From Pelagomonas calceolata (lineage: Eukaryota; Sar; Pelagophyceae; Pelagomonadales; Pelagomonadaceae): a stretch of 64,000 nt of DNA. Position numbers and translations under genes: made by a program. The notes beneath the pieces were generated by a model. That model ran no database searches. It saw only the letters and a list, made by a program, of their open reading frames with translations, and was not told the DNA's origin. The first letter of the stretch is position 1. Every line of letters begins with the position of its first letter. Below, piece after piece: positions 26,731-38,227 of the stretch. The stretch covers positions 3,410,001 to 3,474,000 of the forward strand of contig CAKKNE010000006.1 of assembly GCA_918797485.1 (NCBI GenBank), in the 5' to 3' direction.

Positions 26731-27498
26731 TCACGCCTCATCCTCCTCCTCGTCCTCGTCGTCCGTCCGGAAGAAGTTGTACGACAGCGCGATGTTCGAC
26801 ACCCTCTTGAGCGAGGGATCTTCCAGAAACTTCGGGTCGATGACAAACAGCACGGGCATGTCGACCTCCTCCCCCGCTTGCAACCGCTGCTCGTCAAAGC
26901 AAAAACACTGGATCTTCACGAAGTAGGGCCCGGCCTGGGGCGGCATGACGTTGTACGTGGCCACGCCCGTGATCGCCTTGTCGCTGTGATTCGTCGTCAC
27001 GTAGAAGGCCAATGCCGATTCCCCGGGCACGACCCTCACGTCGCGTTGTGCTGGAACGAACGACCAAGGCAGGGAATCACTTACAGAACCATCAAAGGTC
27101 ACCCTGATGACTCTTGAAGTTTCCGCCGGCTTTAGTAGATCTAAAGTGTCCTTCTCGGCCCTTTTCGTCGTGCCTCCGAACCCAGTCGCCTGGCAGAAGA
27201 CCTTGTAGAGCGGTACGGACGCGTAGCATAATGCCAACGTGGAGATGGCGAGGGCGCTTCCGTACAGGAGCATGCGCTGGTTCTTTTGTTTGAGTTCCTC
27301 CGCGGCGGCCGCTCGCGCTCGCTCGCGCGCGGACGAAAATGCGCGCATTTGTTCTAGTCGTCGTCGGCGCGCGTGGTTTGTGATGCTGTTGCATGCGTGC
27401 CGTCGCGTCGATAGCGTCGCGCAGTGTGTTGTAAGTGGTGGCCGCCGCTGCAGCCTTGTACGGTGTCGTAGCGCGCGCAGGGGTGCGTGGCGCAGCAT
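26731..27498 (-). CDS. COX11: Cytochrome c oxidase assembly protein Cox11 (CtaG)
   Basis: About 255 residues from MLRHAPLRALRHRTRLQRRP, an arginine-rich mitochondrial presequence. A single membrane helix LLYGSALAISTLALCYASVP is followed by LYKVFCQATGFGGT and the conserved beta-sandwich with the copper motif KIQCFCFDEQ (CFCF) and VDMPVLFVIDPKFLEDP. Cox11 is an inner-membrane copper chaperone that loads CuB of Cox1. The acidic tail DDEDEEEDEA is unusual. Upstream in-frame sequence to 27633 has no better start. Head to head with the gene at 27724, 225 bp apart. Confidence 0.93.
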   Translation of the reverse strand: MLRHAPLRALRHRTRLQRRPPLTTHCATLSTRRHACNSITNHARRRRLEQMRAFSSARERARAAAAEELKQKNQRMLLYGSALAISTLALCYASVPLYKVFCQATGFGGTTKRAEKDTLDLLKPAETSRVIRVTFDGSVSDSLPWSFVPAQRDVRVVPGESALAFYVTTNHSDKAITGVATYNVMPPQAGPYFVKIQCFCFDEQRLQAGEEVDMPVLFVIDPKFLEDPSLKRVSNIALSYNFFRTDDEDEEEDEA

Positions 27499-27723
27499 TG
27501 CGCCTTGTTGGTGTGCTATTGGTCGAATGATGCGACGTTTGAAGCTACGGCTATGCCGTTTCGCGGCGCCACGGGCGCGCCAGCGCAGGGCCAAGGAGAG
27601 CCTGCAGGCAGAGCAGCAGCCTGAAATGCTCAAGCTCTGTACCTAGCCCGTCTCGCGCTACCAAAGCTGTGTTGCGAGTAACAGACACGTACTGCGAGGG
27701 CTGCTCCACAGCACTGCTGGCCA

Positions 27724-28152
27724 ATGCGTCTCCTCGCACCACTCACTTTGTGTGCAGCAGTGCGTGCTCTGGCACCGATAACTAGCAACGCGCAGACAAA
27801 ATTGCGGCCGCGGCACGCCCTCGGCAGTCGAAGGTATCTCAGCTCGCTGCAGACGACGCATGGCGCATATCTTTCGCCAGCGCACCGCGGCGGCCCGGGA
27901 CGGCGCGGTCGAGGCGTCCTGCGGTCGAGCCCCGACGACGTCGACGACGAGGTCGTTTCCTCGGATGCCGACTTCGGCGGCGCAGTCATAAATGCGGTCA
28001 CCGCCGTCTTGGGCGTCGCGGTAGCAATATCGACGGTGTGCAACCTCGCGGGCTACGGATTTATGCAGACGGATGAAGGTCTCTACTTCGGGACGATCCA
28101 GCAGACGCGGATGCGCTACCAGCTCGACCAGGAGGCGGGGCGGGCGAGGTAG
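27724..28152 (+). CDS. Small plastid-targeted single-helix membrane protein
   Basis: 142 residues. The N-terminus MRLLAPLTLCAAVRALAP is a signal peptide followed by a basic, serine-rich transit-like stretch to about residue 65. The mature part is short: an acidic segment (DDVDDEVVSSDADFGG), one helix AVINAVTAVLGVAVAISTVC, and a tail GYGFMQTDEGLYFGTIQQTR that is Tyr/Gln-rich. Layout suggests a small thylakoid or envelope protein. Not recognised as a known photosystem subunit. Confidence 0.55.
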   Translation: MRLLAPLTLCAAVRALAPITSNAQTKLRPRHALGSRRYLSSLQTTHGAYLSPAHRGGPGRRGRGVLRSSPDDVDDEVVSSDADFGGAVINAVTAVLGVAVAISTVCNLAGYGFMQTDEGLYFGTIQQTRMRYQLDQEAGRAR

Positions 28153-28402
28153 TCCATGCTCGCGCGGTCGGGCTATCTTGATTCTTGTGACAACGCCCGT
28201 CGACGCGCCGCCGCGCCTAGTACCCGTGTGTAGTCCGTTCCTTCGAAAGCGCGAACAGAGTAAGTGCGCGCGTTGACGCCGTCGACGCGCCCCACCATAC
28301 CATATAAATGCCGGTGTGTTAAGCGTATCGAAAGGGGAGGGGGGAACACCAGCTCTCCACAGTGTCGCGCGGGGTCGGCGGGCCGCGCTCCTATCTCAAA
28401 GT

Positions 28403-31400
28403 CTAGACGATGCCCTCGATGCGGTCCTCGACCTCCTGGTAGAGCTCCTGCAGTCTCTCCACGTTCTCCTCGTCCGTGTCCCAGTAGCCGCGGCCGTTCG
28501 CTTCCAAGAAGGTCGTCACCATATCCCTAAAGGCGTTGGGGTTCGTCTCGAGCAACCGCTTCTGCATGGCCTCGTCCTTGATGAACGTGTCGTTCGCGTC
28601 CTCGTAAACGAAGTTGTCGACCTCGCCGGCCGTCGCGCTCCAGCCCATCGTGTTGCGCAGGCGCTTCGTGATCTCGCGCGTGCCCTCGTAGCCCGACGCG
28701 AGCATACCCTCGTAGAATTTCGGGTTCAGGAGCTTCGTGCGCGCGTCGAGCCGCACCGTCTCCGACAGCGACCGCACCTGCGCATTGGCAGTGGTGGTGT
28801 CGGCCATCATCGACGAGGGCTTCTTGCCGTCCTTGCGCAGGCCCTCGACGACCTTGGTCGGGTCGGAGTCGTAGTAGTGCGACACGTCGCTGATGGAGAT
28901 CTCGCTCGAGTCCAAGTTCTGGAACGTGACGTCCACCGTCGACAGGGCGGCCTTGAACATGTCCGTGGACTGCGTCATCATGCCCGGCTTGTCGGCGTTG
29001 AACGCGAAGCCCTTGCGGCCGACGAACTGCTCCTGGAGCTGGTTCTCGGACTCCCAGCCGCCGTTCTCGATGGCCAAGCCCACATTTGCGGAGTAGGAAC
29101 CCGCGGCGTTCGAGAAGACGCGCGTCGCGGCCTCGCGCACGGACATGCCGAGCTCCTTGGCCTGCTCCTTGGCGTGCTTCCTGACATAATTCTGGTCGTC
29201 GGGCTCGTCGGCCTCCGCCGCGAGTTTGACGGCGCGATCCAACAAATTCATCTGGTTGATGAACAGGTCGCGGAAGACGCCCGAGCACGAGACGACGACG
29301 TCGATGCGCGGTCTTCCCAACTCCTCGAGCGGGATGAGCTCGAGCTTGTTCACGCGGCCGAGCGCGTCGGGCACCGGGCGGACACCGACCAAACCCAAGA
29401 CCTGGGCCAGCGACTCGCCGTAGGTCTTGATGTTGTCCGTGCCCCAGAGCGTGAACGCTACCGACTCGGGCAGCTCGCCGTTGTCCTTTTCTAACCTTTC
29501 CAGGAGCTTCTCGACGACGCGGTTCGCGCATTCCACGGCCGCGGTCGTCGGAATGGACTGGGGGTCGAGCGCGTGCATGTTCTTGCCCGTGGGCAGCACG
29601 CCCGGGTTGCGGATGGGGTCGCCGCCCGGCCCCGGCTCGATGTACTGGCCGTCGAGCGCGTCGACGAGCGCACCCAACTCGTTGTCCGCGACGACCTGGC
29701 GCAGGCAGAACTCGAGGTACTCGAACAAGGGTTCCAGCATCTTGTCCTCCGACGCCTTCTGGAAGCCCGCCGACGCGAGGGCCTTGCGGTAGGGCGCCTG
29801 GCCGAACATGCCGCCGAGAGCCTTCTCCATCACATTTTGAACCTCCTTGACGCGGCCCTGGCTGTCGGTGGACTCGTCGACGAGCGCGCGCACGGCGGCG
29901 CGCGTGCCCTGCGTGATCTTCTGGAGGAGCTCGACGTCCTGCAAGACGCCCTCGTTGGCATTCCTGTAAATCTCCTCGAGCTTGCGGCCCTCGGCGTTCG
30001 CGAGGATGCGAGGCAGCCCGAGGATCTCGTCCTCGGGCCTGTCGATCTCCGCGATGGAGACGAGCGTCGCGATGGCCTCCTCGGCCGTCGGCGGGACACC
30101 GACCGTGTGCAGGCCCATGGGCAGCAACCGCGACTCGATTTCCATGAGCCGCTGGTAGACCATGCCGACGATCGTGTCCCTCCGCTCGAGGTCGACCTCC
30201 TTGGAGTCGAACTCGACGTCGGGCAAATTCTTGACATCTTTATCGAGGTTGCAGGAGTAGGCGGCGGCGATGATGGAGTTGACGATGGACGGGCCGCGGG
30301 CCTCGTTCTCGCGGAGGCCCTGGTACGACGAGACGAGCTCCGACAGCTCCTTGAGGCCCTTGTAGAGGCCGGCGTTCTCGGCCGGCGGCGTCAAGTAGGA
30401 GATGGTCGCGGCATACGAGCGGCGCTTCGCGATCGTGGCCTCGGACGGGTTATTAGCAGCATAATAGTACAGGTTCGGGATCGTGCCGGCTAACCGGTCG
30501 GGGTAGCACTCGCCGGACATGCCGACCTGCTTGCCGGGCATGAACTCGAGGGAGCCGTGGGTCCCGAAGTGCAACACGGCGTCGGCGTCGAAAACGGACT
30601 CGAGGTACGTGTAGTAGGCCGCGAAGCCGTGGTGCGGCGACGCCGACTTGGAGAAGAGCAACCGCATGGGGTCGCCCTCGTAGCCGAAGGACGGCTGGAC
30701 GCCGATGAACACGTTGCCGAATTTCGCGCCGAAGACGAGGAGGTTCTGGCCGTCCGAGTTGAGGTGGCCCGGCGGCGGGCCCCAGTTCTCGTGGAGGTCG
30801 TCCTGGTAGGGGCACAATCTCTCATACTCCTCCATGGTCATCTTGTGGACGACGTTGAGCGTCGGCGAGTCGAACTTGGCCTCCTTGTCGTTGAGCACCA
30901 TGTCCATGAGGTCCTCGGCCTCCATCTGGTTCGGGTCGACGTCCCCGAGGTCGTAGCCGCGGCCCTTGAGCTCCTTCGCCACCGCGAGGATCGAGCCGAA
31001 CACATCTAAGTAAGCAGCAGTACCCACATTGCCCTTGTCGGGCGGGAACGAGAAGATCGTGATGGCCAGCTTCTTGTCCTTGTTCTCCTTGCGCTTGAGC
31101 GAGCCCCACTTGAGGGCGCGCTGCGCGAGCGTCGAGATGCGGTCGTCGAGCGGCACGGACTTGCCCGTCGCGCCCTCGCGGCCGGCGTAGATGATGGGCT
31201 CGATGGCGCCGTCGAGCTCGGGCAGCGAGACCTGGAGGGCGACCTGGACCGGGTGTAAACCAAGTTCAGAAGCCTCCCACTCCTGGAACGACTGGAACAC
31301 TAAAGGTACGGCGCAGAGGTACGGCACGCCCAGCGACTTGAGCGTGTCGACGGCCTTCGGGTGGTCCTGCGAAGCCGGGCCACCGACCAAGGCGAAACCA

Positions 31401-33066
31401 GTAAGATTGATCACGGAGTCGACCGCGACGCCGCCCTGGCGGAAGAAGTACTCCTTGACCGGGCCCGAGAAGTCGAGGCCGCCGGAGTAGATGCAGACGA
31501 CCTTCGCGCCGCGCGCCTCGAGCTCGGAGATGAGCGAGACGTAGTGGCCCGCGTCGCCCGTGTTGATGTGCGACTTCTGCAATACGACGCCCACGACCGG
31601 AGCGTCCTCCGCCAGACCCGCGGCGGGCGCGTGCTCCGTCTCGTACCACTGGAAGTACTCTTCCGCCGTCTGGTAGACCTCCGGGCCGAGCGGGTGCCAG
31701 ATGCCTTTATCGGGCAACAACACAGGTTCCGCAATCAAGCCCTCCTGGTCGAGCGAGGCCATGTCGGCCTTCTCGACGACGGCCGGCACGTAGGTCGTAG
31801 CTAACGAGAGAAGCATCGACTGCAAGTTCTCGGGCGACCCGCCGAGCCAGTACTGGAACGACATCATGAAGCTCTTCGCGTCCTTGGCCTTGTCGCCCGG
31901 CAGGTACTTGAGCACCTTGGGCAGCGTGCGGAGCAATTTCAACATGGCCTCCTCGAACGAAGAACCGTCGTCGGCCTTCTTCTTCTTCATGAACTCACTG
32001 ACGACGCTCTTCGACTGGCCGAGCGAGGCCATGGTAAACCCACCGACCTTGTTGAGGCGCATGACCTCGGGCATGGACGGGAAGATGAGGACGGCGTCCA
32101 AGCGGTCGCGCTCGGCCTCTACCACTTCTTTCACTTGTTCGGCGAGCTCCTGGACGAAGATCAACGAACCAATAAACACGTTCGCCTCCTCGACGTCCTT
32201 CTTGAAGGCCGCGGCGTTCTTCTCGTCGCGCAGCTCCTCGAGCAAGTAGCCGACGCACTCGCAGGCGACGCCCGAGTTCTCGTTCTCGTTGATGGCCTTG
32301 ACCGCGGCGCTCATGGAGCTCTGGTACTGCGACTCGAGGACGACGTAGACGACCTTGAGCGGGGCGCGCGCGCCGCTCGGGTCGGCCTTGGCGGCCTGGT
32401 ACCTGTGTTTTGGTCGAGGGGTGAGATACTGTTGGTGTCGATGGCTTTGTGTGTCGTTGGCGCCTCGGCGGCGTCGTGGGACCGTGCGACGGCGTCGACG
32501 GCGTCGCGGCGTGGAAGCGTGCGGCCCGCGGCGGTTTCGCCCCGCCGCGGCGACGGCGCAAGTCTTCATGGCGAGGCCAACGAAGCGCGCCGACGCAGGC
32601 GACGCGTCGGCGCCTTCACATGATCACATGTGTGTGGCGCGCGCGCGCCGACGTTGCGTTGAATTGGAGATCTTTTGCTCTCGCCAGCTAAGCGGCGGAA
32701 GACGGCAGAAGATGTGGTGAGCGGTGCGCCGCGCGCCGCCGAGGCGGCGCGCGGCGCCGCGGTCGACGCCTTCGACGCTTCCGCGCAGCGCTGGGGCCGG
32801 TGCGCGCTTTTAACCTCAGGATATCTTCGCTCTCGATATCGGACGCCGGAAACGAACAGCTCCGTGCCGATGCGGCGGTCCTCCGGCGAGCTAGACGTAA
32901 ACATGCCGCCGCCGCTCGACAGCGACACGCCGCTCTCCTCCGCGAGAGCGCTGGACATGGCCACGGCCGGCGCTTTCACGACCCGGGGCGTCTTGACCGG
33001 CAGCGGCGCGCGCATGCCGAGAAACGCCGAGGCGCTTGCCAGCACGCATGCTGACAGCATCTTCAT
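28403..33066 (-). CDS. chlH: Magnesium chelatase subunit H, plastid
   Basis: Exon 1 33066..32815 and exon 2 ~32395..28403, ~1414 residues. ChlH binds protoporphyrin IX and, with ChlI and ChlD, inserts Mg2+ in the first committed step of chlorophyll synthesis. Exon 1 gives a plastid presequence ([17 protein letters not shown]) and [15 protein letters not shown], the usual mature start. Exon 2 continues [17 protein letters not shown] and has [20 protein letters not shown], the family signature, then the long cobN-like C-terminus. The proposed junction [13 protein letters not shown] is inferred; the alternative acceptor at 32403 breaks frame with this donor. Head to head with ferrochelatase. No frame breaks within the ~4-kb exon. 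Confidence 0.95.
32396..32814 (-). other. Intron of chlH with introner-like internal repeats
   Basis: About 419 nt, donor GAG|GTTAAAAG, acceptor near ACACAGGTACCAG. The interior holds GACGCCGTCGACGCCGTCGC-type repeats like other introners in the window, but no clear terminal repeats or target duplication. Boundaries approximate. Confidence 0.5.
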
Positions 33067-33575
33067 CGTGATGCAGCGACCGCTGTGCCTTAGCACCTTG
33101 CGATCGCGGGCCAGCTCGATGCCAATACGAGCTATCTAGTCGCAACTTCGACAAGGAGGGCCTGACGACCCCCCCCTCTCCGGCGCAATGACCCTTGGCG
33201 CGTCCCTCCCCCACTCGCGTCCGAACCAGAACGACCTCTCCGACGCCTCCCCGAGCAGTTGTCGCCTGCGCTTGCTGTGTGTGTTGCAAAATGGGGCTGC
33301 GGTTCTGAACCGCTCGATGCGACGACGTTCCGACGGCTCTAAGACAGAATCCCGCGGCTAAGGACCATTCGCGGCCGGCGCGGGGGCTCATGCACTCTGC
33401 CAGCCTCCTGGTAAAAAGAGTGGACGCCAGCGCAGCGCTCGCGTGACCAACGCCCGCGCAGCTGCGCCCTCGCAACTCTACCTTCATCACTGCGCACGCC
33501 GACGAGCGCTACGCCGCCGCCGCGCGCGCCACGTCGAGCACACAGCACTGCAGAGCAGAGGTTACGCCAAAATAA
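33067..33575. promoter_or_regulatory. Shared divergent promoter of chlH and ferrochelatase
   Basis: 509 bp separate the two start codons. A C/G-biased run TGACGACCCCCCCC near 33162 and several GCGCGC stretches are seen, but no element I can name. It must drive the Mg and Fe branch enzymes in opposite directions. Confidence 0.7.
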
Positions 33576-35274
33576 ATGGCCTCGTACCGCTTCCGACGAC
33601 GAATAGCGACGCTCTTCCTCGGCGCCGCAGCGGCCCTAGCGCCGGCGCGACCGCCGCGCGCCGCCATTTCACGAAGCGCCGCCGTCGCCGAGCTCCCCGT
33701 ACAACAACCAGCAAAAACGGACGAGGGCCCCATCGCCGTCCTCTTGCTGAACTTGGGCGGCCCCGAAACGAGTGACGACGTCGAGCCCTTCCTCTACAAC
33801 CTCTTCGCGGACCCCGACATTATTAGATTGCCCCCTGCTCTAGCCGGTTTACAGACGGCCATCGCGTGGCTCGTGGCAAAAAGGCGAGCCCCGAAATCGC
33901 GGGCGGCCTACGATTCGATCGGCGGCGGCTCGCCCATTCTGGAATATACCACTCAACAAGCTAGGTTACTTGAGAACAGACTCGGCCCGGACTACAAGTG
34001 CTACGTCGCGATGCGCTACTGGCACCCGTTCACCGACGACGCGGTCCAAAAGGCCGTGGCCGACGGCTGCACGTCGGCCGTCGTGCTGCCCCTGTACCCG
34101 CACTTTTCGATCTCTACTACCGGTACGGAGCGGCGTCCTTTTTCCGCCTTCGATGCAACGGCCGTACGACCGCGGGAGGGACGCTGGGCCTCTGTAGATC
34201 CCAACGGGTCGCGTCGATGGCGTACGGCGTCAGCCGGTTCGCGCCCGGCCCGCCGTTGCGGGTTCTTCGATGTCCGGTGGGGCGTGTCGTGACCTGGAGC
34301 CCCCATCGACGTCGCGCCGACGGCGTTGGGGCGCCGGCGCGCCGTCGCCGCGACCACCGCGCGCGTCGCATCGATAGAGAGACCTTCACACAATCACGCC
34401 GCGCCGATGCCTCGACGCCGTCGCCGCGAGGCGCGTCGGAGCGAGTCGTACCGCGTCGACGCCGTCGAGACGCAACCGCGCCGCAGGCTCCTCCCTAAGA
34501 GCATTACTAGCGGAGATGCAGGCCAAAGCGCCCGCACTCATGCAGCGCCACACGGTCGTCCCGAGCTGGCAGGGGAGCCCCGGCTACGTCGACGTCGTTG
34601 CGAAACTCGTCGCCGAGCAGCTCGACTCCCTCGACGACATTTCAGACACGACCACGGTCCTCTTCAGCGCCCACGGCGTCCCCGTCTCCTACGTGGAAGA
34701 AGCGGGAGACCCCTACAAGCGCCACATCGAAGAAACCGTAGCCAAGGTCACGGAAAACGTGAAAAGACGGCGACCAGCGACGACGGCGACCTTCGAGCTC
34801 TCCTTCCAATCGAGGGTCGGTCCCGTGAAGTGGCTCGAGCCCTACACGGATACTAAATTAGAAGAAATCGGTCAGAGAGGTTGTGACTCCGTGGTGGTCG
34901 TGCCGATCTCGTTCGTGAGCGAACACATCGAGACGCTGGAAGAGCTGGATATTGAATACAGGGAAGTCGCGGAAGAAGCGGGCGTCAAACACTGGCGGCG
35001 CGTGCCGGCTCTGAATCTGGACGAGGACTTCATCAGCGAGCTCGCGACGCAAGTGCGAGGCGCTCTCGCGAAACCCGTCGTGAACAGCGTCGACGCTTGT
35101 ATTTTGAATTCGTTTGATCTCACGGAGACGCCCGTCGGCATGCTTCCCGGTGTGGATGAACCGGTCGAGTTCGTGAACGGGCGGACGATGACGGTGGCCA
35201 TTACGCTCACAATCCTCTTCGAGCTTCTTGCCGATAGAGCGTCGGTCGTCGGGCTGCTGGGGCTGCCGGTATAA
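33576..35274 (+). CDS. hemH: Ferrochelatase, plastid type with LHC-like C-terminal helix
   Basis: Exons 33576..34122 and 34487..35274, ~444 residues. It inserts Fe2+ into protoporphyrin IX to make haem. The N-terminus ([24 protein letters not shown]) is a plastid-type presequence. [21 protein letters not shown] opens the enzyme; the splice restores [41 protein letters not shown] carries the catalytic His; [17 protein letters not shown] and [21 protein letters not shown] follow. After the catalytic core comes [21 protein letters not shown], a hydrophobic helix with an NGR motif like the CAB-type tail of cyanobacterial and plastid ferrochelatases. Intron 364 nt. Confidence 0.95.
34123..34486 (+). 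mobile_element. Introner-like intron in ferrochelatase, family C
   Basis: Donor GTACGGAG, then an element start CGGCGTCCTTTTTCCG resembling the FPPS intron start CTGCGTCCTTTGTACG; end GCGCCGCAG. Interior repeats GGGTCGCGTCGATGGCGTAC and CCATCGACGTCGCGCC. Flanking 8-mers no longer match, so an old insertion. Confidence 0.55.
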
Positions 35275-35501
35275 GTTATAGTTATGAGTCGCGGCGATGG
35301 CGTGCTGGAGAGGTAGTGTTCCGCTCGGCGGCCTCGAGCGGCGGGTATGCTGTCATGAAAGACACGGCACGCGCCCGTCGCCGATGAATCGGGGGACTCC
35401 GCCCACTAGTCCTAGCACCGTAACAATAGACCCCGGCGGACCCGGTCAGCTCGGCCAGGAGTCCGACAAGCCCGTGCTAGGGATACAACACAAGGACATT
35501 A

Positions 35502-36479
35502 CTACGACCTAAAAACAGCACATCGCGCCCAGCTGTGCTTCCGGTAGACGTCGTTCGCGAGCTCGCCGCTCTGCTTCCAATTTGGGGCATGAAACGGGTT
35601 CCAGACCGCGCCCGAGACGAGCACGGCGCCAGCTTTCTTCAGGGCCCGCGCGTCTCTCGAAAGCTCGAGACGAGTAGGGGAGAAGAAGACCACAGTGGCG
35701 CGCCGCCGCCGCGCCGCGTCGAGGGCCGCGGCCCAGTCGTAGGAGCTGTCCGAGAGGCCCATGTTGAAGCCCACGAGGAGCGCGCCCGCGCAGAGGTCAG
35801 CGGCCTCGTATGACTTTTGTAGTGCCGCGACGACGACGCCGCGGTCGGCCCGCGCCCCGGTCTCCTCGGGCACCTGGGGCCCGACGAGCGTGACGATGAT
35901 TCCTTTGTCCCTCGGCAGCACTCGCTCGAGCGCGCGGGCCCACCACTGCGCCGGCGCCGCGGCCTCCGGCGGCGCGGCCCCAACCAAGTGGATGGCCCCC
36001 GAGGCCTCCACGCACCTCGCCGCCGCCGGGAACGCCGCCACGGCGTACGCGACGGAGAGCGGGAACGACAGCGCCAGCGCGGCAGCGGGATCGCGCCAGT
36101 TTGTCAGCCTCATCGGTAGGTACTCGATCGATGATAAATCAGCGCGGGTAAAGTCGAAGCTCTCCTCGACCGCGAGCGCGTCGAGCGACTCCTCTGGTAG
36201 CTGCTTGAGTATGTCGCAGGACGCGGCGTGGGCCCGCGCGTCGCGGCCGCGGCAGCGCGTCGAGCAGTACGACACGCGCCCGCAAGCCTCGCAGGAGAGC
36301 ATCGGCAGGCGCAGGCACACCGCGCAGCAGTCGTGGCCGGGCCGCAGCGATTTGTTTTGGTGTTGTCTCCGCCTGCCGGCGGCGTAGTCCCAGGCTCTGA
36401 GGCCGTCCTCTAAGTTGGTTTTGCTGGGCGGGCGGTCGCGTGGCTTGTGGCGTCGTCGGCGGCGTGCTGCACAGACCAT
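35502..36479 (-). CDS. MYND zinc-finger protein, MSS51-like
   Basis: About 325 residues from MVCAARRRRRHKPRDRPPSK; the frame is open further upstream without a better start. The MYND finger CAVCLRLPMLSCEACGRVSYCSTRCRGR...HAASC lies at about 50-90. The C-terminal domain runs IHLVGAAPPEAA, ITLVGPQ-type strand, LLVGFNMGLSDSSYDWAAAL and VLVSGAVWNPFHAPNW, matching the domain that follows MYND in Mss51/ZMYND17-type proteins. Yeast Mss51 controls Cox1 translation and assembly in mitochondria; here the basic N-terminus could be a presequence. Specific role inferred only from domain order. Confidence 0.6.
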   Translation of the reverse strand: MVCAARRRRRHKPRDRPPSKTNLEDGLRAWDYAAGRRRQHQNKSLRPGHDCCAVCLRLPMLSCEACGRVSYCSTRCRGRDARAHAASCDILKQLPEESLDALAVEESFDFTRADLSSIEYLPMRLTNWRDPAAALALSFPLSVAYAVAAFPAAARCVEASGAIHLVGAAPPEAAAPAQWWARALERVLPRDKGIIVTLVGPQVPEETGARADRGVVVAALQKSYEAADLCAGALLVGFNMGLSDSSYDWAAALDAARRRRATVVFFSPTRLELSRDARALKKAGAVLVSGAVWNPFHAPNWKQSGELANDVYRKHSWARCAVFRS

Positions 36480-37120
36480 TTTTGCTGCAGTGCTTGCTTT
36501 TTGATGTGTCGCAGCCTTTCCTTGCAGCGATTTTTGCTGTAATTCGCTTCGCAGCAATGTCACAGAAGGTATACAGCCCCGACGCTTCAGGAGTAGCACA
36601 TGCGCGTCGTATGCGCGCGGTACATCGTCGATTTTGTGAGAGCGGAGCCGCCACTACCAAAATCGGGCGCGGCTCGGCCTATGTGTCCGAGGGAAGACTG
36701 CTCCGAGGAGTCGTAGCATCAGGATTCCGAACGGCGTTTTGTTCGCCACAACCTGAGCGAGATCGAGGCAACAAAAACACTGCGCTGACGACCGTGAGCT
36801 GTACCACCGCGGCGCCCTAACCAAAACTGCTGGCCGTGGGGTGTTTACGACGTGACCGAGGTGCTGGCCCAGGGAGGCACGTCGAATTTTGGGCGCTTGC
36901 GTGGCTGTGAAGCCGAGTAGAGGCCCAAAGCGAGTCGGGCCAAATTGGCCCCGCGGACGGCCCCTCGACGCTCTGTAGCCACCTCGAGGACTGCCCGACG
37001 ACGCGCCGTCGCCGCGCCGTGGTTTGTAGCCGTAAAAAAGCTACAGAGACGGAACGCTCGACCGATTGCAGTCGGGCGAAGCGCTGAGTCCCGCCCCCCC
37101 CCGCAGGTCGTGAAGCAGAG
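36480..37120. other. Intergenic, divergent promoter region
   Basis: 641 bp between the MYND gene and petC. A nine-C run sits 25 bp before the petC start. No repeats of the dispersed families. Confidence 0.4.
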
Positions 37121-37759
37121 ATGCCGTCGCGACGGACGGCGGTGCTGGCCGCCCTCGCGGCGACGGCCTCGGCCTTCGTCGCGCCGAGCCTCCAGGCGCC
37201 CAAGGTCGCGCCGAGGCACGCCCTCGTCGAGGAGGGCGCCTTCGTGCCCGACATGGAGCGCCGGAACATCATGAATTTAATTCTGGTCTTCGGCGGCGCT
37301 TTACCTGCCGTAGGTGGATTAGCTATCCCGTACCTCCTCTTTTTCATCCCGCGCGGCGGCGGCGGCGGCGGCGGCGGCCTGCCCGCCCTGACGAAGGCCG
37401 GCGACCAGGTGACGTTCAAGAGCTGGCTCGACTCGCACCAGGTCGGGAGCAGAGAGCTCGTCCAGGGCCTCAAGGGCGACGCGACCTACCTGATTGTCGA
37501 CGACAACAAGCAGATCCGCGACTACGGCATCAACGCCGTCTGCACGCACCTGGGCTGCGTCGTGCCGTGGAACAAGGCGGCGAACAAGTACATGTGCCCC
37601 TGCCACGGCTCGCAGTACGACGAGACGGGCAAGGTCGTCCGCGGGCCGGCGCCGCTGTCGCTCGCGCTCGCGCACATCACGGACAACGCGGGCGTCGTCA
37701 CGTTCACGCCGTGGACGGAGACGGACTTCCGCACGGGGCTGAACCCGTGGTGGAAGTAG
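37121..37759 (+). CDS. petC: Rieske iron-sulfur protein of the cytochrome b6f complex
   Basis: 212 residues. Presequence [22 protein letters not shown] with the ASAF motif of secondary plastids. One membrane anchor ([28 protein letters not shown]) is followed by a hinge with nine glycines (the flexible linker that lets the cluster domain move), then the cluster-binding CTHLGC and CPCHGSQY loops and [11 protein letters not shown]. PetC passes electrons from plastoquinol to cytochrome f in the thylakoid lumen. The hinge is unusually long in glycine. No intron. Confidence 0.96.
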   Translation: MPSRRTAVLAALAATASAFVAPSLQAPKVAPRHALVEEGAFVPDMERRNIMNLILVFGGALPAVGGLAIPYLLFFIPRGGGGGGGGLPALTKAGDQVTFKSWLDSHQVGSRELVQGLKGDATYLIVDDNKQIRDYGINAVCTHLGCVVPWNKAANKYMCPCHGSQYDETGKVVRGPAPLSLALAHITDNAGVVTFTPWTETDFRTGLNPWWK

Positions 37760-38227
37760 ATTTCCTCCCCCCTGTCTAACAAAAACTCGCGTTTATTTTG
37801 TGTCTCGTCGACGGCGTGCGGGTGGCCGTCGTGTCGATGGCTTCGCGTCGATGGCTTTCGGGTGGCCGTGGCAGTGCCCGGCGCACATCGCACCGCTCCG
37901 GACGTCCCGAGACGACGGAGCACTGGCACGACCCCCGGGCGCGTCCCCTCCGGGTAGGGCGCGGCGGCCCCCGATGCGCCCCCGGTGCGGACCTGAGATT
38001 CCGGCGTCCGGCCTGCTCCCCCCTCGCCGCCGTCGCCTCCGAGCTAACACCCGGGGCGACGGCGTACGAGGGCCGGGGGCGGGGCGGGCGTGCGGTCACG
38101 CAGACCCCGCGGCGGCCGGGTGGCTAGGTAGCCTAGCTCTAGGCAAAGCAAAGCGGGAAAAATAGCAGGCGCCGCGCCGGCCGGGTGGCTAGGCAATCTA
38201 AGGAACGCAAAAATCACACATCCGCCA
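37760..38227. other. Convergent intergenic region with introner-like and direct repeats
   Basis: Just after petC, 37800-37880 has several 'GTCGATGGCTT' and 'GGGTGGCCGT' repeats close to introner interiors. Near 38110 and 38175 the phrase CGGCCGGGTGGCTAGG occurs twice. No gene seen. Confidence 0.55.

Noticed and set aside
28316-30493. Long open frames on the plus strand opposite chlH
   Set aside because: They mirror the codon bias of the true ChlH frame and encode Arg/Leu/Val-rich text with no domain; chlH itself is unmistakable.
32396-32569. An N-terminal extension of ChlH beginning at 32569
   Set aside because: It is arginine-rich repeat text from inside the intron; the plastid presequence lies in the separate exon at 33066-32815.
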